Positions 1-12,858 are shown, counted from the stretch's first letter. The stretch: DNA of 64,000 nucleotides from Xiphias gladius (GCF_016859285.1 NC_053401.1:10891661-10955660); one strand, 5' to 3'. A program made the numbers and translations. The notes: generated by a model from the letters alone, not told the origin.

Positions 1-2528
1 AACCACAAATACAGTTTTATTATTTGAAATGTAATCACCATAACGTTTCATTAATGCCATTATTATTTGTGCAATCAATAACCATTGTGATGAAAAAAAT
101 CCTCTGTCAGCGAATCTGTGCCTCTATGAAATTAGATCAGAAGTCAGGGAGGCCTGAGTAGATGACCTGACAATGTTCTGCATGAACATATGATTTTTGT
201 TCAGTTCTAAGATCCCTATGAGTCAAAAACCCGAGAGTGGAGGCATTTTATCAAGTCTGCATGTCTTTCAGAAGTTGAACTGTTTGCTGCTCTTGTATTC
301 CTTCCAAATGGGAAGTCAAGGAAACATTCAGGCATTTATTTTTCCTCCGTTTTTCTAACAATAACATGAACCTTTATATATTTTATTTATTGTTCACAAA
401 TACTAACAGAATATACACTTAAAACTGACAAAATAATTTTCCTCATAGGCCACTTGCAGGCAATAGACAAAATAATGTCAACATTTCATAATCAAAGGAA
501 ATTGACCAAATCACTGTTATACACTGTTACAAATTTAGCTCATATGAAATTAATTTGGATACCTATTAGCCAGCCATAAAGCATCTGACAATCAACACCT
601 TTATGTAAGTTTTCCAAATAATATAAGATAGCAACAGACATGGGGCCAAAATCTTTGCCCATATTGTTCAGGCAAAACAAATGGAAAAATATGTAAAAGA
701 AAGTCTCAGAAATCACGAGAAACTGAGGAGAGAAACAGCGATCAGAAGTTGAAATTACGCAAAAGATAAATAACAAGCCTGTATATGGGGGTGGGGCATC
801 TGTTTGCGTCCAAGTTTATGTAACCCACCGTTGTCGAAGTATGTGCCCTGAAGATTTAAATACTTTAGAGTTACTTCAGGGTAATATTGCATTGCCCTTG
901 AGTGTTGACAGTTTTTTGTCTACCTCCTTTACATTCTTGACTGGAATGAATAGCATTTAAAAAATACAATCTTGTGGGAAATGTTAATTAAATTTGGTAA
1001 GTGGTTTATCTTGTAACAAAATAACTTAAATATTTCACATACAGTACAAATACCCATTCTCACAAAATACAAAAATGAAAGTTGTACAAATTGGTCACTA
1101 AAAAGACAATAAACACCAGTATAGTTTGTAGACTTTGTCTACGACAGGAAAACATTTTAATAAAGGTAGATCTTTCCACATTTCATTGACATGTTCTGGA
1201 AGTAAATCATTCGAATACAGAAAATTGTTATTGAAATATTAACCATCCTCTGTAGATGAGGCTACATAGCCTGTGGTTTGGAAAGATTCTTAGCTTGTTG
1301 ATTCATTGGGATCTGCCGACATCAGTCGTGTTTGTAACTGGCATTTCCTCCAGCCTACGGCCAGTTCCTTTGTGACGAGAACAAGCCCTCCTTATGCTTC
1401 TCACTGAGCTCATCCGTCCATCCAGCTATCTATCCCTATCTCCCTCACTTCCTCTCGTCCTGCCTGTCCTGTCACTCGCTCCCTCTCTCTAACACATACA
1501 GTAAGAGAGCACTCACACTCGGGGAGTCATGTTCTCATGACTGAACATGATTGACTCAGTGAATAAGCCATTAAAAACACACTCACTGTGGCCGAGCAGC
1601 AGCTATAGATCACTGGGCAACGGCTTTGAGATACAATGACGGGATTGAAAGCGCCTCTGGCAATGGCTATCTGCCATCTGGTCAGATCTTTCATACACAA
1701 AGTAGAACGCTTGTTGAACTGCTCAGTGTGTTGTTTGTGACTAGCAGGTCCGCAATTTGTGACAGATCACAGATCATAATAATGTCAACAACAAGTACAA
1801 GACGAGCTGCTGTTGCATTTCAGTTATTTTACTAAAGTGAGTATTGGTAGGAATGTACTTCTTTGTATGTGCCCCTAATGCATTTCAGCAGAAGTCAGAA
1901 TACAGGAGCAGGATGGGAGTCAGTATGTTGACTGTCCTATTGATCCTACAGCAGTGAAAGGACAGTCTCCGTAACCACCAGGACAAAGCCAACAAGATGA
2001 TGATAGGAGTCCCATCTCAGAATGAAATGACATCCTCCAAACAGTGTGATATCATTTTGATCTGAGGCTCCAGAGATACTTTTGATTGCAGCTCAAAACT
2101 GGAGCCTGGGAACACCCTGAATGACACCAGTACAGTATGGCAGGAATGAAAAATAAATCAACGTGGTCTGCTCAGCAAAGGCCAGCCAAAATGCTGTTAA
2201 ACGCTGGCCAAGGCGAGACAATAAATGTACTTCACCAGCCATTTTGTCAGATAAACAGCCATTGTGTAGAGAGTTCTTCCTCTATTCCAAAAAAAATCTC
2301 TTTGGGTGGTTAAGTGTTAGAAATGCCTGGGGAAGTTTGTGATACACCCATCTTCACAGCAGGTGAGTTTTCTCTCGTAGCTGAAGTCCACGCACTCAGA
2401 TGAGTGAAAGCAGAGGAGGAGTGTCAGACCACACTCGTTTATCCAGCAGGTTCCTGCCAATCACAGAACAACCTGGAGAGTGAGTTGTTGCTGTCTGAAT
2501 TTCACTTCTCTTATTTGTTAATTGTGCT
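1..2528 (-). other. kitlg 3' flank, probable 3'UTR, no other gene seen
   Basis: This stretch follows the kitlg stop codon in the direction of transcription. It is AT-rich, especially 1-1250, and has several TTTATT words on the plus strand (AATAAA on the minus strand), for example near 16-21 and 382-387. Any of these could be poly(A) signals. I found no splice-consistent coding exon on either strand. A pyrimidine-rich stretch lies at about 1420-1495 on the plus strand. The 3'UTR extent is inferred. Confidence 0.35.
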
Positions 2529-5500
2529 TCATCCACTTTCATGTTCAGGGATCGCCTCCCCCGCTGGCTGAGTGTCAGCAGCGTGGGTGAGTGTTTGAAG
2601 TGGGATGGAGACTGACACACTTGGGATCATGTCAGAAGGTGCCATTTGCCTATTTTCAGTGCTGCACACTGGTAAACGCCTTCCAGACCTGAGCTAAAAA
2701 TAATTTAAAAAAAAAAGACAGAAAATCACTCTCACAGCCTGAACAGTGTTCTTCTATCCTGTTTTCTATGATGGACAAATAGCAGATAAAAAATCTCCGA
2801 AGTAAACATCATTACATTAGGTCATAATGGAGCCTCAAAATACTACTGAATATTTGATGAGCAGTTGATAACTCTACAAGAATTGCCTTCCTGGAAGTGC
2901 TCACTAAAACGAGGGCACATTATCATGCAGGCTTTATAAGACTGAACCACAGAGGCCAAAATGCACAAGAGTTAATGACGCTGATGGAAAATTTAGCACC
3001 AAGGGCATTTTTTTTTTTTTTTAATGGACGCTTCTTATAAAACTTAATATTACAAAAAGTGAGCATACCACTATAGTTGCGGGTATATACAGTTTATGAT
3101 ACAGTATACAGTATACCCAGAACAGCATCCCCCTCTGAATAACTACTTATGGAATGGCTCACAACAGAATTTTTCATACTTGAAAAGTTGGAAACATGAA
3201 GAACGTGCCAAAAAATGCCAGTAATAGAAATAGAAGTTAGTTCTCATTGTGGTATAGAAACTATTCATACCTTCTGAGTTTGACAGTATTGACCTTGTAT
3301 ACATACATGCAATTATTGGCCTGAATAGTGTGATAATTATGTTCTAATACTCACTTTATAGCTATGCTTTTATTTTATTTTTTTATTTTTTAAGGTCTAG
3401 AGAAATTGCTAAAATTGTATTTTAACAACAGTAAGAGCCATGCTAGCAACACTGTGAGGCAGCACTGCTTTGAGCTAAATGCTAACATCAAAATGCTAAC
3501 ATGATTAGTATGACAATGCTAACACGCTGATGTTTAGGAGCTATGTTTACCATTTTCACCATCGTAGCTTAACGCGTTAGGATGCTAGCATTTTCTAATG
3601 AGCAATAAACACAAAGTACAGCCGAGAGTGATGGGGATGACATTAGTTTTCAGGTATTTGATCATAAACCTAAATATTGGACAAAATAAAAATTTTTACC
3701 CAATGAATGTGCTCGTTAATGTTCAGTGACTGTTTTTTTTTGTCCACGTTCCAAAAAAAAAAAAAAAAAAAACCCTCCATTTGTCTCTGTTTTGCTTGTG
3801 TTTGTGTCTTCATATAGATTATTTGAAAATTCATCTTGATGTTTAAAGTAAAAAGTGCTTAACAGGCCACACATCAACCATTACGGGTGAAAATTTGATG
3901 GTGCGTGTACTTACCAGCCACACTATGAGAACAACACAAGCTGTGAAGGGGATGAGAGCCAGGAGTAAGGGCGTCCTCTTTGACCAGCTGTATTTACGAC
4001 TGCCATCCTGACCCCCTGGAGGGAGGGAATATTATTGGAAATTTCATTGAATACTGTTTCACCTTAGAACTCTGATAGTGGGTAGCCCAATCCCCTCGAT
4101 GTTTATTTACTGAACCAGTGGAGAGGATTCTGGTGGGACTCAGGCTTAGTCACAGGCGTTTGTACTACAGAAGTTTTAGTAATTCCAGTTTGGATGTTTT
4201 TTTTAACACATTGCTTCCCCTCTTGAGTTATCAAGTGGCATAAAAGGCTTTAACAAGTTCGACCTGCATGAAACTTGCTTTTCTAATGCAGCTTTTGAAT
4301 ATGCAGTTCCTTTAACTACATATATTCGTCTGTGTGTTCAAGGTTACATATATGATTCCTGTCCACAGCAGTGTGTCCTTGACCCCAAATCCATATGTTC
4401 CCACTGAAAGGCTACTAAGCTGCTATAGTTTTTGAGGCATCCATTCAAAATCAAAAATTTAAATGCAAATGAATGATGTACCTGGTGTTTGTTTAAGGCA
4501 TGGCGGCGGCTTGCACGAGAAGCCGGATGTTCCTTGAGCAGCAGCGTGTAAAACGTCATTGATGTAGTCAAAGTAAAGACCAGACATTAAGCTCCCTTCC
4601 CGGTAGTGACACTGGAAGACTTGCATCGCTGTTTCCTGGGGGATCAGACAACAAGCAATTCTGAAACAACTCAATTACGCAATTAAATGTGCAAAACAGG
4701 CACTGAATGTCCAAAATATTATGCACTCATGCCTGAAACTGAGCTGCAGTGCCTATTTGCGCAATCCACGTTTTAGATTTGTCCCTTAACTTGCTTTGAT
4801 TACGGTCAAATACTGTCTGCCCCCAGGCAGAAGAAGTTGCAGATTACTTACCAGTTCCTCGTGGTCAAAGGTGAAGCGTAAACTCTTCAGCATTGCAATG
4901 AAGACAATTATGTTTTCTTTGTTGGAGGAGATGGCACCGAACATATCGGCCAGCTTCCTAAGACTTTGCTCTAAAGGATAGATATTTAACACCACCCAGC
5001 ACGTGCCCGCCTAGAGATGCAGGTATAAAAACAATCAGCATCTTTTGTTCAGTATTAAAGTTTCATTGCTATTTGACTGGTTCACATTATTTCTGTTTTC
5101 ACATCTTCATACCTACCACTTCTTTGGGAATGTAACTAACAGGTATTTCATAATCAGAGGGGATATTCTGCTTCTACAACGGAAAACAAATGACAGAGAG
5201 ATTCTTACAATGTAATGTGGGTGATACAAGATCCTTGAGTCTCATAGTGACCATTTCTTAACATACAGCACATGTACACAAACAAAGACATCACGTGACG
5301 GCAATATATACTGTATGTGGTATGGATCGGTGTCTATAGCAACTCAGTAATCTCACCAGTAATGACAGCTTGCTCACATCATCAGTTATTGGTGTCCCAA
5401 ATTTTCCAGAGCAGAGATTCAAACTTGTGAACAGACTCAAGAGGAGACAAGGTGCTTTCAAGATCTGAAGGACAGAAAAAGGTAAAGCATGCAAACATCA

Positions 5501-6955
5501 TACAGTATGTTTATACATCAGGTAAAGTCTAATATATTTACTATAGTGTAACAATGACGTTATGACCCTTATGTTTAACTACTGTAGCATTAATTCAGCA
5601 TAACCCCGGTTTACATGAATCCAGTTATATGTTCACACCTGGAAGTTGACCAGTGAAACCAGACTGACACCCACAGTGCCTTGCTCGAGGGTACCACAAT
5701 TGTGTGTTTGTATAGGACAGCACAATCGCTTTCCCCACCCAGTAGGAGCGTAGTGCCAGTATAGTGCTTTTACTTAGCTACCAAGGACTCTTTCTTTCAA
5801 AAGTGCTAGAATTTCTTCATATTAGTTTGCAATTAGTCGCACTGGTGTTATGTTACGTTTCTCAAATGCTGCATATCAAATTTCCTCCATTAGCGACTCA
5901 GTAATCTCACAAAAATAGAGCTGAAATTATTAATCAATTAATCAATAGGTCAAACAACAGGAAATGAATTTGCAACTATTTTTGATAATCGATTAATCAT
6001 TTTGGTAGTCTTCTAAGCAAAAATGCCAAATATTCTCTGGTTCCAACATCTCAAACGTGAACATTTGTGAACAATTGTAAATGGTAGCCCTAATCCAAAA
6101 TATGAACTATTTGGACAATGGATGCATTTTACCCCGTTTATTGTAATAAAAACTACCACCATTATACTACAGACAGCTGTGATGACTCTTAGCTACTTTA
6201 AAGAGTAAAGATTTTAAATGCAAAAAAAAAAAAAAAAAAAAGGCCCAATAAGCTCAAATCTGTTAAATCGTCAGACTTCAAAGTTGCCAGTGTGACAGGC
6301 TGGAATGCGCTCGCTTCAAAGGAATTTTCAGCCTCGTACATATATTTTCTAGCAGCTAAATCATGTGAATATGCAGTTGGATTTCTGGGGGGGAACTGGT
6401 AATCTTCCTTATTCAATATATTGAGTGAAAGCAAAATTAGTCCATGTGTCCTTTCACTTTACTCTCCCCTTTAAAATGGTGCAGCACCAGCAGCGTATGA
6501 AGCAGTTACTGTAGACCTCTTAACACATTAAAATAAGTCTTACTTAGTGCAACAATCATTGGTTTTTATTTTTGAATCTGAACTCCATTTTAAATACTAC
6601 AGGAATATTATTTCATTGCAGTATTTCAGTTTTTAAGGTAAGAATTTGTGTACTTTTTTCTCAACTGAAAAATGACAGTTTATGGTATATATTATAGTGG
6701 TACAAAAATAGTATATATTTATTAATTGTATAGTACAGCTGGCGAAGCACAAAGAATATACCAAAAAATGTGAAAAATCTTAATCTAAATACAAATATTC
6801 CAATATTTAGCAGAGCACAACGCAAGTGGGAATTTAGCTACAGGAAATACCTGCATCAAAATATTAGTCTACACATTTTTACGACACATGAGTAGACCAA
6901 CTACATGCATAAAAAACATCAAGAATAAAATTCAGTTACTTACTTTTTTCCTCAT
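2529..6955 (-). CDS. kitlg: Kit ligand (stem cell factor), single-pass membrane cytokine, seven coding exons
   Basis: This is a ligand of the Kit receptor tyrosine kinase, which in vertebrates supports pigment, germ and blood precursor cells. Exons in reading order: 6955-6944, 5464-5357, 5173-5117, 5010-4852, 4635-4482, 4015-3915, 2693-2529. All junctions are GT-AG, phases agree, and the total is 251 residues; human KITLG has 273. The start reads MRKK and then a donor, matching the tiny first coding exon of mammalian KITLG. Exon 2 gives a hydrophobic signal peptide (about residues 5-21) followed by SGKFGTPITDDVSKLSLL. Exons 3-4 contain PSDYEIPVSYIPKEV, TCWVVLNIYPLEQSL and ISSNKENIIVFI, which resemble remembered fish Kit ligands. 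Cysteines at about 22, 63, 121 and 153 can form the two family disulfides, and there is an extra one at 158. A transmembrane helix lies at about 179-197, followed by a basic RSGRR stop-transfer and a short tail. The last exon rests on splice signals and composition only. I cannot say whether this is the a or b teleost paralogue. Confidence 0.85.
3420..3725 (+). repeat. Dispersed teleost repeat, 'GCTAAC' family, truncated copy
   Basis: The segment has the repeated words ATGCTAAC and ATGCTAGCA, then AACACAAAGTACAGCCGAG and a GACATTAGTTTTCAGGTATTTG-like block. The same order of blocks occurs at 13945-14490, and in reverse orientation at 9597-9745. I recognise this as a very common, non-coding interspersed family in percomorph genomes. 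It sits in the last intron of kitlg. The class (DNA element or SINE-like) cannot be settled from sequence alone. Confidence 0.65.
5925..6085. repeat. Dispersed teleost repeat, 'AATCGATTAATC' family
   Basis: Contains TTAATCAATTAATCAATAG, then GATAATCGATTAATCATTTT, then AAGCAAAAATGCCAAATATTC and CTCTGGTTCCAACATCTCAAA. This is the layout of a well-known non-coding interspersed family in teleosts. A partial copy in the opposite orientation lies near 54090-54195. It sits in kitlg intron 1. Confidence 0.6.
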
Positions 6956-7045
6956 ATGGAGCAAGAATCCGTGGTTACTCAAATCCAGTGCATGAAATTC
7001 TGTGTTTTCAGTTCAAAGACAGAGCTCATCTATGTGTTTGTGTGT

Positions 7046-7092
<47 letters not shown>

Positions 7093-8347
7093 CGTGCGCG
7101 GTCTGTGTGTATTTGTGTAATGTCCAAGCGTGCAGTGAAACTTGAGGATGGGCTGGCAGTCTGCTTTCACTCCAGATAGATTGGTGAGTTCTTTTGACGT
7201 GGTGGAGAGGCCGCCTACAGGCTGAGTCACTGTGTCACACGTTGATGCTGTCTGAGAGTTTTTCCATAAACTCCCACGAATCAATTTGTTCGTCAGGAGA
7301 AAGTGGGTGCTTGTTCTCTTGATGGAATATTTCGCTTAGAATATGTCAAGGTTACTCCCCAAGCTGTTGTTTGTACAGTGAAAATAAAACCGTTAGAGGT
7401 CTATGTTATGTGAAGGGTTTGGGGCCCCAAACTGAGGGTAGTTCAGCTACTCAACCATGTTCTTTGTTCCATTATTTTATGAATTTTAGTTATTGTAATC
7501 CATTTGTATTTATTCTTTTCCACTATTTGGTCAATGTTTTCGCTCGAAGATACACTTCTGCTATTATTGGATTGCTTGAGTGTGTGCATGTAGTTGTGCA
7601 GAAGTTTAGTTGCATAATCTTCTCATGACTTACACTGATGGAATGAATCCATTTAAAAGCTATTATCCATAACTGATTTCCATTATAAAAATCATTACCA
7701 GTCGCAAAGGATGCATTTAAGTAATACAGAGGAGCAGATGAGTTAGAAAATGATTATTAAATGTGAGAACATAATATCAACAATAGTAAGAATATTTTGT
7801 ACATGTAATGCCCTGCAAATACAGCGTGATACGTACACAAACATGTAACGTGCGTTTTGTTTACATGCGATAAAATGACCCCATCTGAAGGAAATCACAG
7901 TGTAGAAAAAAAGGGAAGGACTATTTTGTTCACTGGAGTTGGCAGTGAAATCATGACAGGTATACTCTGAGCTAAGCTAAGCATGTCACATCTAAATATA
8001 ACCCAGACAGTTTAGGACCCCGCAAAACAAAAACACATGGGCTGCGAGCTAGAGCGCTCCAGGGCACACATTCAGATCAGCAGGTGAGAGAAAATGATCG
8101 GACTAACAAGAAATGCCACTTAATTTATGGTATCTTATCAGATGTGACGGAATTATACTAACGTACTCGCATACAACGCCATTGCGAGCTTGAACGGTGC
8201 CAGCGGCCCTTCACAGATAAACAAGTTGCGTGCCTGCAGCATTGGACAAAGCATTAAGTACAGACAGATGACAGCTGTAAAAGAAGCTCAGTGTTTACAG
8301 GGAAACGCATGCAAATCCATGCTTATTGTTTCATGCTTTGTACAGAA
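6956..8347. other. kitlg-asb15 intergenic region, head-to-head promoters and 5' UTRs
   Basis: The two start codons are about 1.4 kb apart and diverge, so both promoters and leader sequences should lie here or in leader exons within it. A TG microsatellite sits at 7037-7089. On the asb15 side, GCTTTGTACAG directly precedes the start codon and looks like a splice acceptor at 8344-8345, implying an upstream non-coding asb15 exon. I recognise no core promoter element. Confidence 0.4.
7037..7089. repeat. TG/CA microsatellite
   Basis: An almost pure TG dinucleotide run with one interruption, about 80 bases upstream of the kitlg start codon. It probably lies in or close to the kitlg promoter or 5'UTR and is likely to vary in length between individuals. 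Confidence 0.9.
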
Positions 8348-11300
8348 ATGGATGACTTTGAGCAGGAAGGCATAAATGAGGAACTGATTGAATTTGCCAT
8401 TCGAGAGAGCATTCAAGAGGCCCACAAGCTGCCATGTTCCTCGCAGACCAACAGGTATGAGAGAGTCCAAATTGTCTACATGTCATTGTCTACCTATCAA
8501 ATGCACTTCTTCGATGGGGTAGTAAACTTTTTACAAAAGATGAGCAGATTCTAAATTCATAGGAAATCTCAAATTATATAACTCAAGGGTAATCAACCCC
8601 AATACTGTTATGAAGCTGTATCATAGTGTTTCTAGAGTAAAATCTTTAATTTGACCCACTATTCTTCTCTTGCTCAAAAGGAAAGAAACAAACAGTGAAG
8701 ACGTTATGAAGATAATGTCTGCCATCCGCAAAGGTAAGGGTCCTATTTAACTTTGTTTATCTAAGAATACATGTGCATGTGGCGTTAGAGTAAACAGAAA
8801 TGAGTGACACTAAGTAGAGTTGCATAGGGCAGAAGCACCCACAAATAAGTATTAATGTTCTTTCCTGTCGATGTAGGTGCATGAACTCACTGTTGTCCAT
8901 GAATATAACAAACCTTTTCCTGTGTGTGTCTGGTATGGGTAATGGTTTGGTCTCCACAGGTGATGTGTCTGCGCTACAGGAGCTGTCAGCATGTGTGTCT
9001 GCCTTCAGAGAGGCCGACAGCAGGGGCTGGCTGCCGCTGCACGCAGCGGCTGTACAGCCACAGTGGGAGATCCTGCATCTGGTGCTGCAGGGTGAGAGCT
9101 CAGTGCAGCCGGCTGGAAAAAGAGAGGGCCTCTAGCGTCTGTTTGATAAAACCATTCTGTTCGATGAGTTGTAGAGTTTGTATATGTCCAGCTTTAAAAT
9201 ACTCTTAATGGTGTGTTTGTAGTAGTGTTGACATCCACAGACCTGAACCTGGAGGAGCAGACGGAGGATGGGGACACGGCTCTGACTCTGGCGGCGGAGG
9301 CCGGCCTGGTGGAAAACGTCCGGATGCTGCTGCAGCACGAAGCCTCCCCACACAACACCAACAGCAGGAACGAGTCTCCGCTGCTCATTGGTAGTACACA
9401 CACAAACTCACTCACTTACTCACTCACTTATCCCTCATTAACAGCCTATTCCTAAAAAGAGTTATTGGTTATTACCACTTTACAAATATGTATTGTTACA
9501 AAATTGTTGATAATATGAATTCATATGTTAATAAAGTAAGTCATTAGTAAAATCCTTTACAAAATGTTCTATATTTACATTGTGTTAAGTACAAATTATC
9601 AAATGTTAGCATGCTAACACGCCAAACTAAAATGGCGAACATTACACCTGCTAAACATCAGCATATTAGCATTGTGAGCATGTTAGCATGCTGATATTAG
9701 CATTTATCTGTGCCCACGTACAGCCTCGAAGAGACGCTAGCATGGCTGAGGACTCATAGTCTTATTAAAACATCAATTACTGCTGTAATCATTAGCCTAA
9801 TAAAGTTCTTTAATAATAAATCCTTCAGTAGTATGGCTTTTTACCATGTCACTATGTGTTTTTGACATTTTGCAGCAGTGAGACAGAAATCATACGACAT
9901 GGTTTCATCCCTCATCATGAGTGGCGCCTTTGTGGAGCAGGTGTGTCTCACTAAGTGGACGGCCACCCATGAAGCTGCGAAGGTGAACAGCGCGGCATTG
10001 ATAGTGGCTAAAGCATGAGAGAATCAGAACTCAACATCCAGGCTAAATTTAACATTTTCTCCTGTCTTCTTCTCCATCTTTCCTACCTGCTTTATTTCCT
10101 TGCTTACACCAGGTGGGTTGTCCAGCTATTCTGATTCTGCTGCTTCGACACGGGGCCAAAGTCACTGCCCAAGACAGACAAGGGGTGACGCCTCTGGGAA
10201 TTGCAGCCGAATACGGCAACACTGAAGCTTTGAACATACTCATTCTGCATGGTAAAACGCTCAAATGCTGTTAAGAAACCTGCTGGGTGTACGTACAATG
10301 CCAAATTTCTGCCACTCATCAGACTGTGTTGTATTTTCCCTGTCCTCCACTAGGTGGGGATGTGAATGCCCAGGCCATTAATGGAGACACAGTCCTGTAT
10401 GATGGAACTGGATCTGGAAACCTGGACTGTATCAATCTGCTCCTGCAGCATGGAGCCAACCCAAATGTGGCCAGCTATGCCTGCCAGCTGCCCATCCACA
10501 GAGCTGCATATGAAGGACACATACTGCGAGTTAACCTTTGTTTTATGAAGCTGTGTGACTGTGCACTGAGCAAAAGAACAGCCAGTCATCATGACTCACT
10601 AGATATGGAGACATTCTCATGCCAAAAGCTTAACAATGTCAAGAAATCCTGAAGAAAGGAATTGCTCAAGACAAATTAACATTCTTTTCCTCCTATTTTG
10701 CAGCCAAATCAATCAAATTCAACATGTCTCTCTCTACCTCACTGCTCTGCAGTGTTTTCACTGTAGTCATTTCCACAAAGAGCCTTCTGTATATCACTGG
10801 TTTTCAGTTCCATCACTGAAGAACACTGTAGCTCAAACCACAATCTAATGATCATTTTTCTCTATGTCCTGTTTTTTTCTTCTAGCTTTTGTTTTTAACT
10901 GTTTCTGTCCCTCACTCTGCCCCCCCCCCTCACTGTAGAGCCCTGAGGACTCTCATCCCCCTCACCACAAAGAAAGCTATCCGTCTCACAGGTCAGAGCC
11001 CCGTACACTCAGCAGCTGACGGGGGACAGGTTGAGTGTCTGAGGCTGCTCATACAGAAAGGATATGATGTCAACGCCCTGCTGCATACACACATCTCTGG
11101 TAGGGCTCAGCTGGATGCAAACGAACGTGTACAGAGGGCAATACTCGTAACAATTTCAACTCAGGCATTTTATTGCTTAGGGCCTAAGCTGTGGACACAT
11201 ACATGTACTACAGGAAAGCATGAACATTAAATGAAGACACATACACACCCACATACACAATCACACTGAACTCTCACTGTTTTGAACCTTGAAATAAAGA

Positions 11301-12858
11301 CGTCACTTGTCTTAGACCGTGGAGTGTCCCTGAATGCACCATCGCTGACAAGTTTTAATTGTCTACTGTAAAAAGTATAAACTCGTGGGGCCCTGAAAAG
11401 TAAAGCTGAAGCTACTGTACTTGAGGATAATAAGCTAAAGCTTGATTCAAACGACAGGCATAGTCCTTTAAGTGTGAAAGATATGACAAAAGTGGAACAT
11501 CAATTACTTTCTTAACACAAAAAAAACTTTGTTCCAGTTAAATACATGAAACAATAATTTATACTCATAACCTTTCCTTTGCAATAGCTTTAACCAAGTT
11601 TTCCAGCGATCTTTTGTAAATATTGTTTCAGAGAACTACGGGGACCTCAGGAAGACCCCTCTGTACTTTGCTGTTTCCAACGGTGATGTGACCTGTGCTG
11701 AGATGCTGCTGGCAGCCGGAGCAAGAACTGACCTGGACCCGCTACCATGCATCCTGGTCGCTATCCGAGCTGAGAGGTGTATGGTGTACATACATTTATG
11801 TGTCCGTTCCTTCATTAATAATATAAAATCGATGTGTGTTGCAGTAACGTTTGACCTTTCTGTTCAGCTATGAACTAGTGCAGATGATGCTGTCCTATGG
11901 AGCGGAGGTGAATTGTTACTTCAGAGTGGTCAGTAACACAGTGTTCCCCACAGCCCTACAGTACTGCCTCAGGGACCATGTCATGCTGCGACTACTGCTC
12001 AACAGTGGATATCAAGCTTACAAGTACGTATACCTACTATAAAATGAAAAGAGCACTAACATTTAATTAGAGATAACACAGCTCCAACACCGGTATTTCT
12101 CAAGTTGGATTTGATGTTTGGGAATTTGAATAAAATGCATTCAAGAACTGAAATTAAAATAATTACGAGGTCATTTTAAAATGTCATCTGTGCAACGCCG
12201 TCTCTACTAGGTGTTTCCAGTGTTACCATAGTAACAGTGAAGAAATGGATAGTACCCGGACTGACCTCCATAACCAAGACCAAATTTACTGTCAACCTAA
12301 CGTCATCGCAGTAAGAGCTGATACAGAAAGACACCTGTCCTCATCATTTCATTCAGCCACTCAACTAATAACCCAGCCTATGCAATAAATCACATCCCTG
12401 ATTTTTTTCTCTCTCTCAGTTCTGTGACTTTGTGTCAGTGTCGTGGCTGGCACATCTGGCGGGCAATGTGGTGAGGATGCTCCTGGACTACGTCAGCCAT
12501 GTCAGCATCTGTCCCAACCTAAACCGCATCCTGGAGAGGAGGCCAGAGTGGGATGAGATATCTGACATACTGAGTAAGACGTCCAATTCATCGCGTTGGG
12601 TAGAAAGAAAACATACATGATGTTAAAGCAGGGTTACATTTGCCTTAACATACAACTCGAGGTTGTATGTCTGTTTGTGTGTGCCCAGGCAAGCCACAGT
12701 CTCTGCAGCACTTGTGTCGACTGGTCATCAGAGGTCGCATGAGCCTCAAGACGCTGAATGACCCTGAAGCCATGGCTGCTGTTCCTTTTCCTCCAAGACT
12801 GAAGAACTACCTGACCTACAGAGAGCATGACCTGTACGGTGACCTCTCCTCTACGTGA
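8348..12858 (+). CDS. asb15: Ankyrin repeat and SOCS box protein 15, thirteen coding exons
   Basis: This is a putative substrate-recognition subunit of an elongin B/C-cullin-5 ubiquitin ligase; mammalian ASB15 is muscle-enriched. Exons: 8348-8454, 8681-8733, 8960-9091, 9223-9390, 9876-9982, 10113-10251, 10354-10525, 10939-11099, 11632-11776, 11868-12023, 12211-12310, 12420-12573, 12689-12858. These give 1764 nt, 587 residues, against 588 in human. The N-terminus has a ubiquitin-interacting-like motif, [15 protein letters not shown]. Ankyrin repeats follow, with signatures [51 protein letters not shown] and [18 protein letters not shown]. The last exon carries the SOCS box ([12 protein letters not shown] ... 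[13 protein letters not shown]). The exon 4 acceptor could be three bases further on. Exon 7 must use a GC donor to keep frame (see findings). The start codon follows a likely acceptor. Teleosts often keep two copies, and the letter suffix is not determined. Confidence 0.96.
9597..9745 (-). repeat. Inverted copy of the 'GCTAAC' repeat family
   Basis: On the minus strand this reads as the same blocks seen at 3420-3725 and 13945-14490: a GCTAGCG-like start, then alternating ATGCTAAC/ATGCTGATGTTTAGCAGGT and the start of the 'ATGTTCGCCAT' segment. It lies inside asb15 intron 4 and does not touch coding exons. Confidence 0.6.

Noticed and set aside
1300-1400. Short minus-strand peptide ending ...ATGCCAGTTACAAACACG... 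considered as the kitlg C-terminal exon.
   Set aside because: No acceptor with a pyrimidine tract on the minus strand, and phase 0 entry meets a stop. The exon at 2529-2693 has a strong acceptor, correct phase and a basic stop-transfer.
7030-7284. Cys-Val and Thr-His frames over the TG tract.
   Set aside because: Microsatellite artefacts upstream of kitlg.
10530-10652. Reading on from asb15 exon 7 through the GTTAAC site to a stop, giving a truncated ankyrin protein.
   Set aside because: The following exon continues the ankyrin repeat exactly with a GC donor, so truncation is unnecessary.
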